15,437 nt of DNA from Pseudomonadota bacterium (GTDB lineage Bacteria > Desulfobacterota > Desulfarculia > Desulfarculales > JAHJDS01): assembly GCA_018812395.1 (NCBI GenBank), contig JAHJDS010000275.1, positions 1 to 15,437 on the forward strand. Direction: 5' to 3'. Positions 1 through 6,239 of the stretch are shown piece after piece (positions within the stretch are counted from its first letter, which is position 1; every line of letters begins with the position of its first letter). The position numbers and the translations under genes are program-made. The notes beneath the pieces were generated by a model that saw only the letters and a program-made list of their open reading frames with translations, was not told the origin of the DNA and did no database searches.

Positions 1-2
1 CG

Positions 3-155
3 GTCCAGCACGTGGCCGGCGGCGGCCGGGATCGGGTGGTGTCGACCCCCATCGGCCGCGACACCAACACCGGCTGCGTCATCGTCCGGGAGACGATCTA
101 TCGCCAGGGACGGGTCTTCAAGACCGGGTACCGCCAGGTCTGCCCCCAACGATAA
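3..155 (+). CDS. C-terminal end of an unidentified, probably exported protein (partial)
   Basis: An open frame enters from the left edge and ends at TAA 153-155, giving the last 50 residues of a protein. The visible part holds two cysteines in a short basic tail (NTGCVIVRETIY ... YRQVCPQR). This pattern loosely recalls the C-termini of small periplasmic or outer-membrane surface-antigen proteins whose paired cysteines form a disulphide, but the family cannot be named from this fragment. It converges on etfA, which ends 130 bp downstream. That the frame is real rather than chance is supported by codon use like its neighbours and a sensible stop; the start lies outside the window. Confidence 0.45.
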   Translation, partial: VQHVAGGGRDRVVSTPIGRDTNTGCVIVRETIYRQGRVFKTGYRQVCPQR

Positions 156-236
156 TCGTGGTCGTCAGATGGGAAAAGTGACCGTCCGCCTCGGGACGCC
201 GCCCCGTGTTCCAGCCCGAATGATTCATCGGGATAG

Positions 237-271
237 GGAAGTCGGTGAGAGCTACGTTGCCCGGGACTTCC
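237..271. terminator. Possible hairpin between convergent genes
   Basis: Perfect 7-bp arms GGAAGTC (237-243) and GACTTCC (265-271) enclose a 21-nt loop in the gap between the partial rightward gene and the end of etfA. There is no T-run on either side, so it is at best a weak or Rho-assisted stop point. Confidence 0.2.
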
Positions 272-285
272 GGCTTGGCGATGGC

Positions 286-1266
286 TCAATACTGATTTTC
301 CTGGCATAACTCGACAAAGACCGGGATGAAACGGGTCAGGTCCTCGACCACGACCACGTCGGCCAGATTGAAGATGGCCGCGTCGGGGTCAATGGAAATG
401 GCGACGATAAACCCGGAGCCCTGCATGCCCATGGTGTGCTGCCGGGCGCCGGACACGCCGCAGGCGATGTAGAGTTTGGGGGCCACCGTGGCCCCGGTCT
501 GGCCCACCTGGCGGCGGTACTCCAGCCAGCCGGCGTCGACCACCGGCCGGGAGGCGGCCACGGCCGAGCGCGGGAACAGGGCGGCCAGCCGCTCGATCAA
601 GGCCAGATTCTCCGGCCGGCCGACGCCCCGCCCGGCGGCGACGATGACGTCGGCCTGGTCCAGCCCGGCCGTTGAGAGACCCGACGACTTGACGCCCAGC
701 GAGCGGGTCCGCAAACAGCGGGCCGCCACGGCTCGGACCTCGACCAGGCCCGGCGCCGAGTCCGTGGGCGGGGCCGGCTCGAACACCCCGGGCATGATGG
801 TGATCACGGCCGTATCGACTCGGGGCCGGAGGCGGGCCATGAACTTGCCGCCCGCAATGGGGCGGATGAACTCCAGACCGCCCGGCGCGATGGCGACCCC
901 CTCGACGCCGGTGACACAGGCCGCCCCGAGGTCCACGGCCAGGGCCGGGGCCAGGTCGAGCCCGGTCGAGTCGTGGGCCAGACAGACCAGGGCCGGCCGC
1001 CATTCAGGCAGGACGTCACCCAGCAGATCGAGCCAGGCCTCGGCGCTGTAGGTTGCCAGGGACGGATCGTGCAGGGCCGTGACCCGGACGCCGGTTTGGT
1101 CGGCAATCGTCCCGGCCGTATCGGCCGCCCGGGCGCCGATGGTCAGCGCCCGGACCGCCGAGCCCCGCTCACGCCCGATGCGTTCGGCCAGACCGATCAT
1201 CTCCCCAACGATCGGTTGGGTCTCACCCTCCTTGGGCTCGACGATGACCACCACGCTCCGGGACAT
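286..1266 (-). CDS. etfA: Electron transfer flavoprotein alpha subunit (EtfA)
   Basis: This is the FAD-carrying subunit of the soluble ETF heterodimer, which takes electrons from acyl-CoA dehydrogenases and passes them on in the cytoplasm. The 326-residue length is normal. The C-terminal FAD domain is clear: SRPVVDAGW (239-247), QVGQTG (253-258), APKLYIACGVSGARQH (262-277), then MQGSGFIVAISIDPDAAIF and a VVEDL tail. The N-terminal domain (about 4-180) is the usual adenine-nucleotide-hydrolase-like fold. No ferredoxin extension is present. It lies 15 nt behind etfB on the same strand, so the two are co-transcribed. The ATG at 1264-1266 follows a purine-rich GGGTGG. The electron donor is plausibly the acyl-CoA dehydrogenase encoded divergently at 4339. 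Confidence 0.95.
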   Translation of the reverse strand: MSRSVVVIVEPKEGETQPIVGEMIGLAERIGRERGSAVRALTIGARAADTAGTIADQTGVRVTALHDPSLATYSAEAWLDLLGDVLPEWRPALVCLAHDSTGLDLAPALAVDLGAACVTGVEGVAIAPGGLEFIRPIAGGKFMARLRPRVDTAVITIMPGVFEPAPPTDSAPGLVEVRAVAARCLRTRSLGVKSSGLSTAGLDQADVIVAAGRGVGRPENLALIERLAALFPRSAVAASRPVVDAGWLEYRRQVGQTGATVAPKLYIACGVSGARQHTMGMQGSGFIVAISIDPDAAIFNLADVVVVEDLTRFIPVFVELCQENQY

Positions 1267-1281
1267 AAATCCACCCTGATC

Positions 1282-2046
1282 CTAGATAAGGGCCTTTTCC
1301 TTCAGAATGTCTCGCAGACGCTCGGCCTTGGCCAAGGTGTCGCCCTCGAGCACCAGGGCGGCCCGGGTCTTGACCGGCAGCGATACGGAGACCACTTCCT
1401 CCCGGGCCACGTCCCGCCGCCCGACGGAAATGACCTCGGGCGGCTGGGCCTTGGCCCGCAAGACATTGGACAAAGACGGATAGCGCGGCCGGTTCAGGCC
1501 GCTCTGAACGGTGATCAGGGCCGGCAGATCGATTTCCAGGCGGTCCCGGCGGCCGCCCTCGATCTCCCGTTCGACGGCGATGACCCGGCCGTCAATCGAG
1601 ACCTCGAGGGCCATGACACAGGTCGCCCACGGCCGGCCCAGCAGGCGGGCCAGCATCGGACCCGTCTGGCCGTTCATCTCGTCCTCGGACATGGCCCCGC
1701 AGATGACGAGGTCGTAATCCCCGGCCAGGCCGGCCAGATGGGAGGCCACGGCCCAGGGACCCGGGTCCCGGTCAGGTTCAATCAGCAGGTGCCGGCCTCG
1801 ATCGGCCCCCATGCCCACGGCCCGTTCCAGGACCTTGGCCGCCCGCTCCGGACCGACGGTGGCCACGTCCACCTCGACGCCGGGCCGCGACTCCTTGAGC
1901 CGGATCGCCGCCTCCACGGCGAACTCGTCAAACCGGTTCAGCCAGTGGGTGAGGGGTCCGGCCGGGACCACCCGCCGGCCGGCCTCGTCGATCCGCAGCC
2001 GGGTCTCCGGCGCCATGATCTGCTTGACGGCCACCAGGACGCGCAT
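1282..2046 (-). CDS. etfB: Electron transfer flavoprotein beta subunit (EtfB)
   Basis: Partner of EtfA. It opens with the typical MRVLVAVKQI strand, carries the nucleotide-binding segment CGAMSEDEMNGQTGP (116-130) and ends with the ETF-beta signature: VEREIEGG (158-165), LPALITVQSGLN (174-185) and RYPSLSNVLRAK (188-199). The 254-residue length is normal. The order etfB-etfA is standard. The start ATG (2044-2046) is preceded by GGAG at a suitable distance. It is first in its operon and divergent from the acyl-CoA dehydrogenase operon, sharing about 150 bp of regulatory DNA. The sequence does not settle whether this ETF is an ordinary electron carrier or a bifurcating type. Confidence 0.95.
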   Translation of the reverse strand: MRVLVAVKQIMAPETRLRIDEAGRRVVPAGPLTHWLNRFDEFAVEAAIRLKESRPGVEVDVATVGPERAAKVLERAVGMGADRGRHLLIEPDRDPGPWAVASHLAGLAGDYDLVICGAMSEDEMNGQTGPMLARLLGRPWATCVMALEVSIDGRVIAVEREIEGGRRDRLEIDLPALITVQSGLNRPRYPSLSNVLRAKAQPPEVISVGRRDVAREEVVSVSLPVKTRAALVLEGDTLAKAERLRDILKEKALI

Positions 2047-2081
2047 CAGCCTTGGTCTCCATCGGTGAGTCTCAGGTTAAA

Positions 2082-2111
2082 AGTCTAGGCCTAGCCATGG
2101 GTCGAGGACAA
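2082..2111 (-). promoter_or_regulatory. Predicted etfB promoter
   Basis: Read leftward: -35 TTGTCC (2106-2111), 18-nt spacer, -10 TAGACT (2082-2087), about 35 nt before the etfB ATG. A perfect 10-bp palindrome CTAGGCCTAG (2085-2094) overlaps the -10 element and could be a protein-binding site. Assigned by consensus match only. Confidence 0.45.
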
Positions 2112-2112
2112 G

Positions 2113-2138
2113 AAAAAACGAACGAACGCTCGTTTTTT
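2113..2138. promoter_or_regulatory. Candidate TetR-type operator between divergent promoters
   Basis: Perfect 9-bp arms AAAAAACGA (2113-2121) and TCGTTTTTT (2130-2138) flank ACGAACGC. A tighter nested dyad AACGA-ACGC-TCGTT lies at 2121-2134. ACGAACG/CGTTCGT palindromes are common TetR-family binding sites. The site lies just upstream of a TTGACG box for the rightward operon and just behind the predicted -35 box of etfB, so one repressor could control both. The TetR gene at 5535 in this operon is the obvious candidate. The A/T-flanked hairpin could also act as a bidirectional terminator, which is why confidence is moderate. Confidence 0.5.
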
Positions 2139-2140
2139 TA

Positions 2141-2169
2141 TTGACGGCCCCACGCCTCCTTGCCACACT
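2141..2169 (+). promoter_or_regulatory. Possible promoter of the acyl-CoA operon
   Basis: A good -35 match TTGACG (2141-2146) abuts the operator-like dyad. The best -10 at 17-nt spacing is only CACACT (2164-2169), a 3/6 match. The placement, about 30 bp before the first gene's GTG, is sensible, but the -10 is weak. Confidence 0.3.
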
Positions 2170-2198
2170 GGGAGGCGAACCCTCAACGGAGTGTCCCC

Positions 2199-2888
2199 GT
2201 GCCCGAACTCCGGTATCCCACCGCCGAAGGCGTCTGGTCCGAGGGAAGGCGTCAGGAGAAAACCTACGCCGGCGTGCAGCTCGGCCTGCCCTTTCCCCGG
2301 GCGGTCGACAACTTCCGCCGGGCCACCCGGGACCGCGACGACTTCGACCCGGCGGTCCTCTTCGTCTGGGGGACGATGCAGGCCAAGGCGGTCCTCAACC
2401 TCCTCCAGGCCGCGGAGGAGGAGTTCGGGCCGGCCGGACAGCAGATGGCCCGCCAGGCGATCCAGCGGGCCGGCTACGAGGCGGCGATCGGCCTCTGGGA
2501 GAACTCGACCTTCCCCGAGGACCTTTCCGAGATCGAGATGGTCTCGTTTGTGGTCACCGGGATCAACACCGTGCTCTACGCCTCGTTGGAGCGGCCGTGG
2601 ATCACGGACGAAAAACGCTGCGAGTTCGACATCCTGTGGTGCCCCCACCAGGACATTTACAGCGCCTTTGACTGCCGGGTCCAGCGCTACTTTGTCGAGG
2701 GCATGATCCAGGCCATGGAGGACAAGGGCCTTCAAAACGTCACCCCCCTGGTAGACAAGGTCATGCCCCACGGCGACCCCCACTGCCACTTCTTCGTGGA
2801 CCGGCGGGCGGAGGGCGGGCCCAACCCCTGGCACCTCTACTCCGACGATCTGGCCAGGCGGGCGCTGGACAAGATGAAGGACGAGTGA
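2199..2888 (+). CDS. L-2-amino-thiazoline-4-carboxylic acid hydrolase-like protein
   Basis: A 229-residue cytoplasmic protein with no signal or membrane segment. The C-terminal half has the layout of the ATC-hydrolase-like family: CEFDILWCPHQDIY (141-154), C159, a helical stretch, then MPHGDPHCHFF (189-199). The conserved-looking C148, H150, C159, H191, H195, C196 and H197 suggest a catalytic or metal site. ATC hydrolases open a thiazoline ring on the way to cysteine, but most relatives have no proven substrate, so only the family is proposed. GTG 2199 is chosen because GGAG sits 7 nt upstream; an in-frame TTG at 2160 would lie inside the promoter region. It is the first gene of the operon, 10 nt before the first phosphatase. 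Confidence 0.55.
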   Translation: MPELRYPTAEGVWSEGRRQEKTYAGVQLGLPFPRAVDNFRRATRDRDDFDPAVLFVWGTMQAKAVLNLLQAAEEEFGPAGQQMARQAIQRAGYEAAIGLWENSTFPEDLSEIEMVSFVVTGINTVLYASLERPWITDEKRCEFDILWCPHQDIYSAFDCRVQRYFVEGMIQAMEDKGLQNVTPLVDKVMPHGDPHCHFFVDRRAEGGPNPWHLYSDDLARRALDKMKDE

Positions 2889-2898
2889 ACCGGACGAC

Positions 2899-3600
2899 AT
2901 GGGCGCCATCTACTTCATCCGCCACGGCCAGGCCAGTTTCACCAACACCAATTATGACCGCCTGTCCGAGAAGGGCGTCAGACAGTCGGAGCTGCTGGGC
3001 GATTACCTGCGCCACCTGGGGCTCTGCTTTAACGAGGCCTTTTCCGGAACCCTGGAGCGACAAAAGGACACCGCCCGGGCGGTCCTGGGACGGCTGTCCC
3101 CGGGCCAGGCCCCTCGAGAACTGCGGATCGAGGCTGACCTCGACGAGCACAACACGGTCCACATCGCCCGGGGCCAATTCGCCGAACTGACCGAGCGCGA
3201 GCCGGCCCTGCTCGAGGACATCCGGAGCATGTTCACCGACAACCTGGCCTTCAAGCGGGTCTACCAGCGGGTCATGCTGCGGTGGATGGCCGGCCGGTTC
3301 TCGGACCCGAACCTCGAGACCTATCCGCAGTTCCTGGCCCGGGTGGAGCGGATCACCCGTAAGCTCATGGCCTCGGAGGCCGAAAACATCATCGTTTTCA
3401 CCTCGGGCGGACCCATCTCGACGGTCATGCGCCTCTCTCTGGGGCTGTCCGACGAAAAGGCCCTGGCCTTGACCTGGCGTCTGCGAAACGCCTCGGTGTC
3501 CGCCTTTGATTGCAACCCGGAGCGCATCAGCCTGGTGGTCTTCAACCAGGTGGCCCATCTGGAGACGCAGGGTGACGCTGATCTGATCACCTATCGCTGA
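2899..3600 (+). CDS. Histidine phosphatase family protein (copy 1)
   Basis: A 233-residue member of the phosphoglycerate-mutase-like histidine phosphatase superfamily, which hydrolyses phosphate esters through a phospho-histidine. The catalytic IRHGQ (7-11; H9 nucleophile) and the phosphate-binding region GTLERQKDTA (50-59, R54) are clear. The usual second catalytic histidine in the C-terminal 'HGG' motif is replaced: here it reads VFTSGGPIS (166-174), with serine at 169. The protein ends NQVAHL ... LITYR, and H220 might compensate. It is followed after 8 nt by a same-length paralogue. The ribosome-binding site is weak, consistent with coupling to the gene ending 10 nt upstream. The substrate is unknown; a phosphorylated acyl-CoA or a nucleotide by-product would fit the operon, by inference only. 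Confidence 0.8.
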   Translation: MGAIYFIRHGQASFTNTNYDRLSEKGVRQSELLGDYLRHLGLCFNEAFSGTLERQKDTARAVLGRLSPGQAPRELRIEADLDEHNTVHIARGQFAELTEREPALLEDIRSMFTDNLAFKRVYQRVMLRWMAGRFSDPNLETYPQFLARVERITRKLMASEAENIIVFTSGGPISTVMRLSLGLSDEKALALTWRLRNASVSAFDCNPERISLVVFNQVAHLETQGDADLITYR

Positions 3601-3608
3601 GGGGCGTC

Positions 3609-4310
3609 ATGAGCACCATCTACTTCATTCGTCACGGCCAGGCCAGCGCGGCCGACGCCGATTACGATCGGCTGTCCGAGATGGGCCTTCGGCAATCCCG
3701 ACTCCTGGGCGAGTACCTCCAGGCTCGGGGCGCCCGGTTTGACGCGGCCGTTTGTGGAACCCTCGAGCGGCAAAAGGCCACCGCCCAGGGGGTGCTGGCC
3801 TGCCTGACCGACGCCCCGCCCCCGGATGAGCTTCAGGTCGATCCGGGCTTTGACGAGAGCTGGACCATGAGCCTCATCGGCCGCCTGTTGCCCGGATTGG
3901 TCAAGGAGGACCCGAGCCTAGCCGAGGACTTTCGTCTGATCCGGACGGACAATCGGGCCTTCAAGCGGGTCTTCCAGGCGGCCATGCTCCGCTGGATGTC
4001 CGGGGACCTGACCGACCCGGACCTGGAGACCTACCCCGAATTCGTCGGCCGCGTCGAGGGGGCCACCCGCCGGCTGATGACTCCGGGGGACGAGAACATC
4101 ATCGTCTTCACCTCGGGCGGGCCCATCTCGACGGTGATGCGCTGGGCCTTGGGCCTGGCCTTTGATGTGGCCCTGGGCCTGAACTGGCGCCTGCGGAACT
4201 GCTCGGTGAGCATCTTCCGGTCCAATCCGGCCCGGATCAATCTGTTGTCCTACAACTCGGTGGCCCACCTGGAGGCCGCGGGAGACCCGTCCCTGATTAC
4301 CTATCGCTGA
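3609..4310 (+). CDS. Histidine phosphatase family protein (copy 2, tandem paralogue)
   Basis: Exactly 233 residues, like the preceding protein, and aligns with it end to end without visible gaps, so the pair is a tandem duplication. It keeps IRHGQ (7-11), GTLERQKATA (50-59), DNRAFKRVF (114-122), VFTSGGPISTVMR (166-178) and the NSVAHL ... LITYR tail. Like copy 1 it has serine where the second catalytic histidine normally lies. The region around residues 82-100, which often supplies a catalytic acid and specificity residues, differs between the copies (DEHNTVHIARG versus DESWTMSLIGR). They may therefore have diverged in substrate. ATG 3609 is preceded by GAGGGG at 4-5 nt. It is followed by the acyl-CoA dehydrogenase after 28 nt. 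Confidence 0.8.
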   Translation: MSTIYFIRHGQASAADADYDRLSEMGLRQSRLLGEYLQARGARFDAAVCGTLERQKATAQGVLACLTDAPPPDELQVDPGFDESWTMSLIGRLLPGLVKEDPSLAEDFRLIRTDNRAFKRVFQAAMLRWMSGDLTDPDLETYPEFVGRVEGATRRLMTPGDENIIVFTSGGPISTVMRWALGLAFDVALGLNWRLRNCSVSIFRSNPARINLLSYNSVAHLEAAGDPSLITYR

Positions 4311-4338
4311 CCCCCAGCCCCCATCGGGAGGTGAACCA

Positions 4339-5538
4339 ATGGACTTTGCCGTATCCGACAAGATGCAGACCATCCTGGGGATGATGTCCGAGTTCGTCCA
4401 AAAGGAACTCATCCCCCTGGAGCCCGAGTTCCACACCAAATCGTTCGCCGAGATGCTTCCGGCCATCGAGGAAAAACGGGCCATGGTCAGGCAGATGGAA
4501 CTCTGGGCCCCGCCCCACCCTCGAGAATTCGGCGGCATGGGCCTGGACCTGATGGAGTACGCCCTGGTGGCCGAGGCCCTGGGCGGCTGCCCCGTGGGCC
4601 TGTACGTATTCGGCTGCCAAGCCCCGGACGCGGGCAACATCGAGATCCTCTACGAACACGGCACGCCCGAGCAGAAGGGAAAATGGCTGAAGCCCCTGGT
4701 CGCCGGCCAAATCCGGAGTTGTTTTTCCATGACCGAGGTGGACCAGCCGGGCTCCAACCCGGTGCTGCTGGACGCGACCGCGGTCAAGGACGGTGACGAC
4801 TACGTGATCAACGGTCACAAGTGGTTCACCTCGAGCGCCGACGGGGCCGAGTTCGCCATCGTCATGGCGGTGACCAATCCCGAGAACGACCGCTACCTCC
4901 GGGCGAGCATGATCATCGTGCCGACCGACGCCCCCGGGTTCAACCTGGTGCGTAACATCCCGGTCATGGGGCATTCCGGCGACGGCTGGCCCAGCCACGG
5001 CGAAATCTTGTATCAGTCCTGCCGGGTGCCCCGGGCGAACCTGCTGGGCGGCGAGGGAATGGGGTTCGTCATCGCCCAGCACCGGCTCGGCCCGGGCCGG
5101 ATCCACCACTGCATGCGCTGGATCGGCATCTGCAACCGGGCCATGGACCTGATGTGCCGGCGGGCCCTGGAGCGGCCCATCACCGAGGACGGCAAGAAGC
5201 TGGCCGACACCCAGATCATCCGGACCTGGATCGCCGAGTGCGCCGCCGAGATCCAGGCCGCCCGGCTGATGGTCCTGCACGCCGCCTGGAAGATGCAGAC
5301 CCTGGGCCAGAAGGAGGCCCGGGAGGAGATCTCGCTGATCAAGTTCTACGTGGCCGGGGTGATGCAGAAGGTCATCGATCGGGCCATCCAGGTCCACGGG
5401 GGCCTGGGCATGACCGACGACACGCCCCTGTCCTTTTTCTACCGCTTCGAGCGGGCGGCCCGGATCTACGACGGGGTGGACGAGGTCCACAAGTTGTCCG
5501 TGGCCAGGCGCATCCTCAAGGAGCGGGCCGGGCGATGA
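4339..5538 (+). CDS. Acyl-CoA dehydrogenase, ACAD10/11- (LvaC-) like
   Basis: FAD-dependent acyl-CoA dehydrogenase of 399 residues. N-terminal helical domain, then the FAD-contacting segment CFSMTEVDQPGSN (128-140) and INGHKWFTSSADGAE (157-171), a beta domain, and a C-terminal helical domain with QVHGGLGMTDDTPL (351-364) and YDGVDEVHKLSVARRIL (377-393). Where short- and medium-chain enzymes carry the catalytic Glu in 'YEG', this protein has Asp378 in 'YDG' followed by VDEVH. That matches the DGPDEVH signature of the ACAD10/ACAD11/LvaC branch. In that branch, known members work with an APH-like kinase to remove a hydroxyl as phosphate from a 4-hydroxyacyl-CoA; the kinase is encoded at 6236. 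The ATG follows GGGAGGTG. The stop overlaps the TetR start. Confidence 0.9.
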   Translation: MDFAVSDKMQTILGMMSEFVQKELIPLEPEFHTKSFAEMLPAIEEKRAMVRQMELWAPPHPREFGGMGLDLMEYALVAEALGGCPVGLYVFGCQAPDAGNIEILYEHGTPEQKGKWLKPLVAGQIRSCFSMTEVDQPGSNPVLLDATAVKDGDDYVINGHKWFTSSADGAEFAIVMAVTNPENDRYLRASMIIVPTDAPGFNLVRNIPVMGHSGDGWPSHGEILYQSCRVPRANLLGGEGMGFVIAQHRLGPGRIHHCMRWIGICNRAMDLMCRRALERPITEDGKKLADTQIIRTWIAECAAEIQAARLMVLHAAWKMQTLGQKEAREEISLIKFYVAGVMQKVIDRAIQVHGGLGMTDDTPLSFFYRFERAARIYDGVDEVHKLSVARRILKERAGR

Positions 5539-6239
5539 CCCGGGTCGAGGTCAATCACCTCATCCGGGACCATCGCGCCTTGGTCTGGCGGGACCTGCTC
5601 GGCCGTCACCGGCCGGCGGTCAGGATCAAGCGGCCGCAGACGCTTGCCCGTAACCTGCCGCGCATCTTCGAGGCCGCCCTCGAGATCAGCAACCGCCGAG
5701 GCTTCGCGGCCATGACCATGCGCGATCTCAGCGCCGAGACCGGCCTCAGCCTGGGGGCCCTGTACGCCTATTTCTCGAGCAAGGACGAGCTGCTGACCAT
5801 GCTCCAGGAAACGGGCCGGACCATCACCCGCCGCGTCCTGACCGCCGCGCTCGAAGGCGTCGTCGAGCCGAGAGAAAAACTGCGGGCGGCCATCAAGAGC
5901 CACTTGTACCTGAGCGAGGCGATGCGTCCCTGGTTCTACTTCTCCTACATGGAGGCCAAGCACCTCGGGCCCGAGGAAAAAAGCCGGGCCGTGGCCGGCG
6001 AATTGGAAACGGAAAAGCTCTTCGCCGACATCATCGCCGCGGGCCGACGGGCCGGCGTCTTTGACGCCCCGGAGGGCGCCCTGACGGCGTCGATGATCAA
6101 GGCCCTGGTCCAGGACTGGTACGTCAAACGGGCCAAACACGCCCGGCGCCGGATCAGTGTCGACCGCTACGCCCAGGCGGTGATCGCCCTGGTGGAAGCG
6201 TACCTGACGACCCCCCGTCTCTCGGAGGACAGGCCATGA
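5535..6239 (+). CDS. TetR/AcrR family transcriptional regulator
   Basis: A 234-residue DNA-binding repressor. The N-terminal TetR helix-turn-helix spans about residues 43-88, with RIFEAALEISNRRGF, MTMRDLSAETGLSLGALYAYF and SSKDELL landmarks; the C-terminal two thirds is the all-helical ligand-binding and dimerisation domain. An extension of about 40 residues, rich in basic residues, precedes the HTH; TetR proteins more often have 5-20. ATG 5535 overlaps the dehydrogenase stop (ATGA) and its own stop overlaps the kinase ATG, so all three are translationally coupled. It probably represses the operon and perhaps etfBA through the 2113-2138 dyad, sensing an acyl-CoA or the free acid. The target and ligand are inferred from position only. 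Confidence 0.9.
   Translation: MTRVEVNHLIRDHRALVWRDLLGRHRPAVRIKRPQTLARNLPRIFEAALEISNRRGFAAMTMRDLSAETGLSLGALYAYFSSKDELLTMLQETGRTITRRVLTAALEGVVEPREKLRAAIKSHLYLSEAMRPWFYFSYMEAKHLGPEEKSRAVAGELETEKLFADIIAAGRRAGVFDAPEGALTASMIKALVQDWYVKRAKHARRRISVDRYAQAVIALVEAYLTTPRLSEDRP

Noticed and set aside
973..2088. Long rightward open frame (371 codons) across etfB/etfA
   Set aside because: It is antisense to two unmistakable ETF genes; the product is His/Pro/Gly-rich low-complexity, typical of shadow frames in high-GC DNA.
4297..5490. Long leftward open frame (397 codons) opposite the acyl-CoA dehydrogenase
   Set aside because: Antisense to a gene with full family motifs; composition (Val/His/Asp/Gly repeats) is that of a mirror frame.
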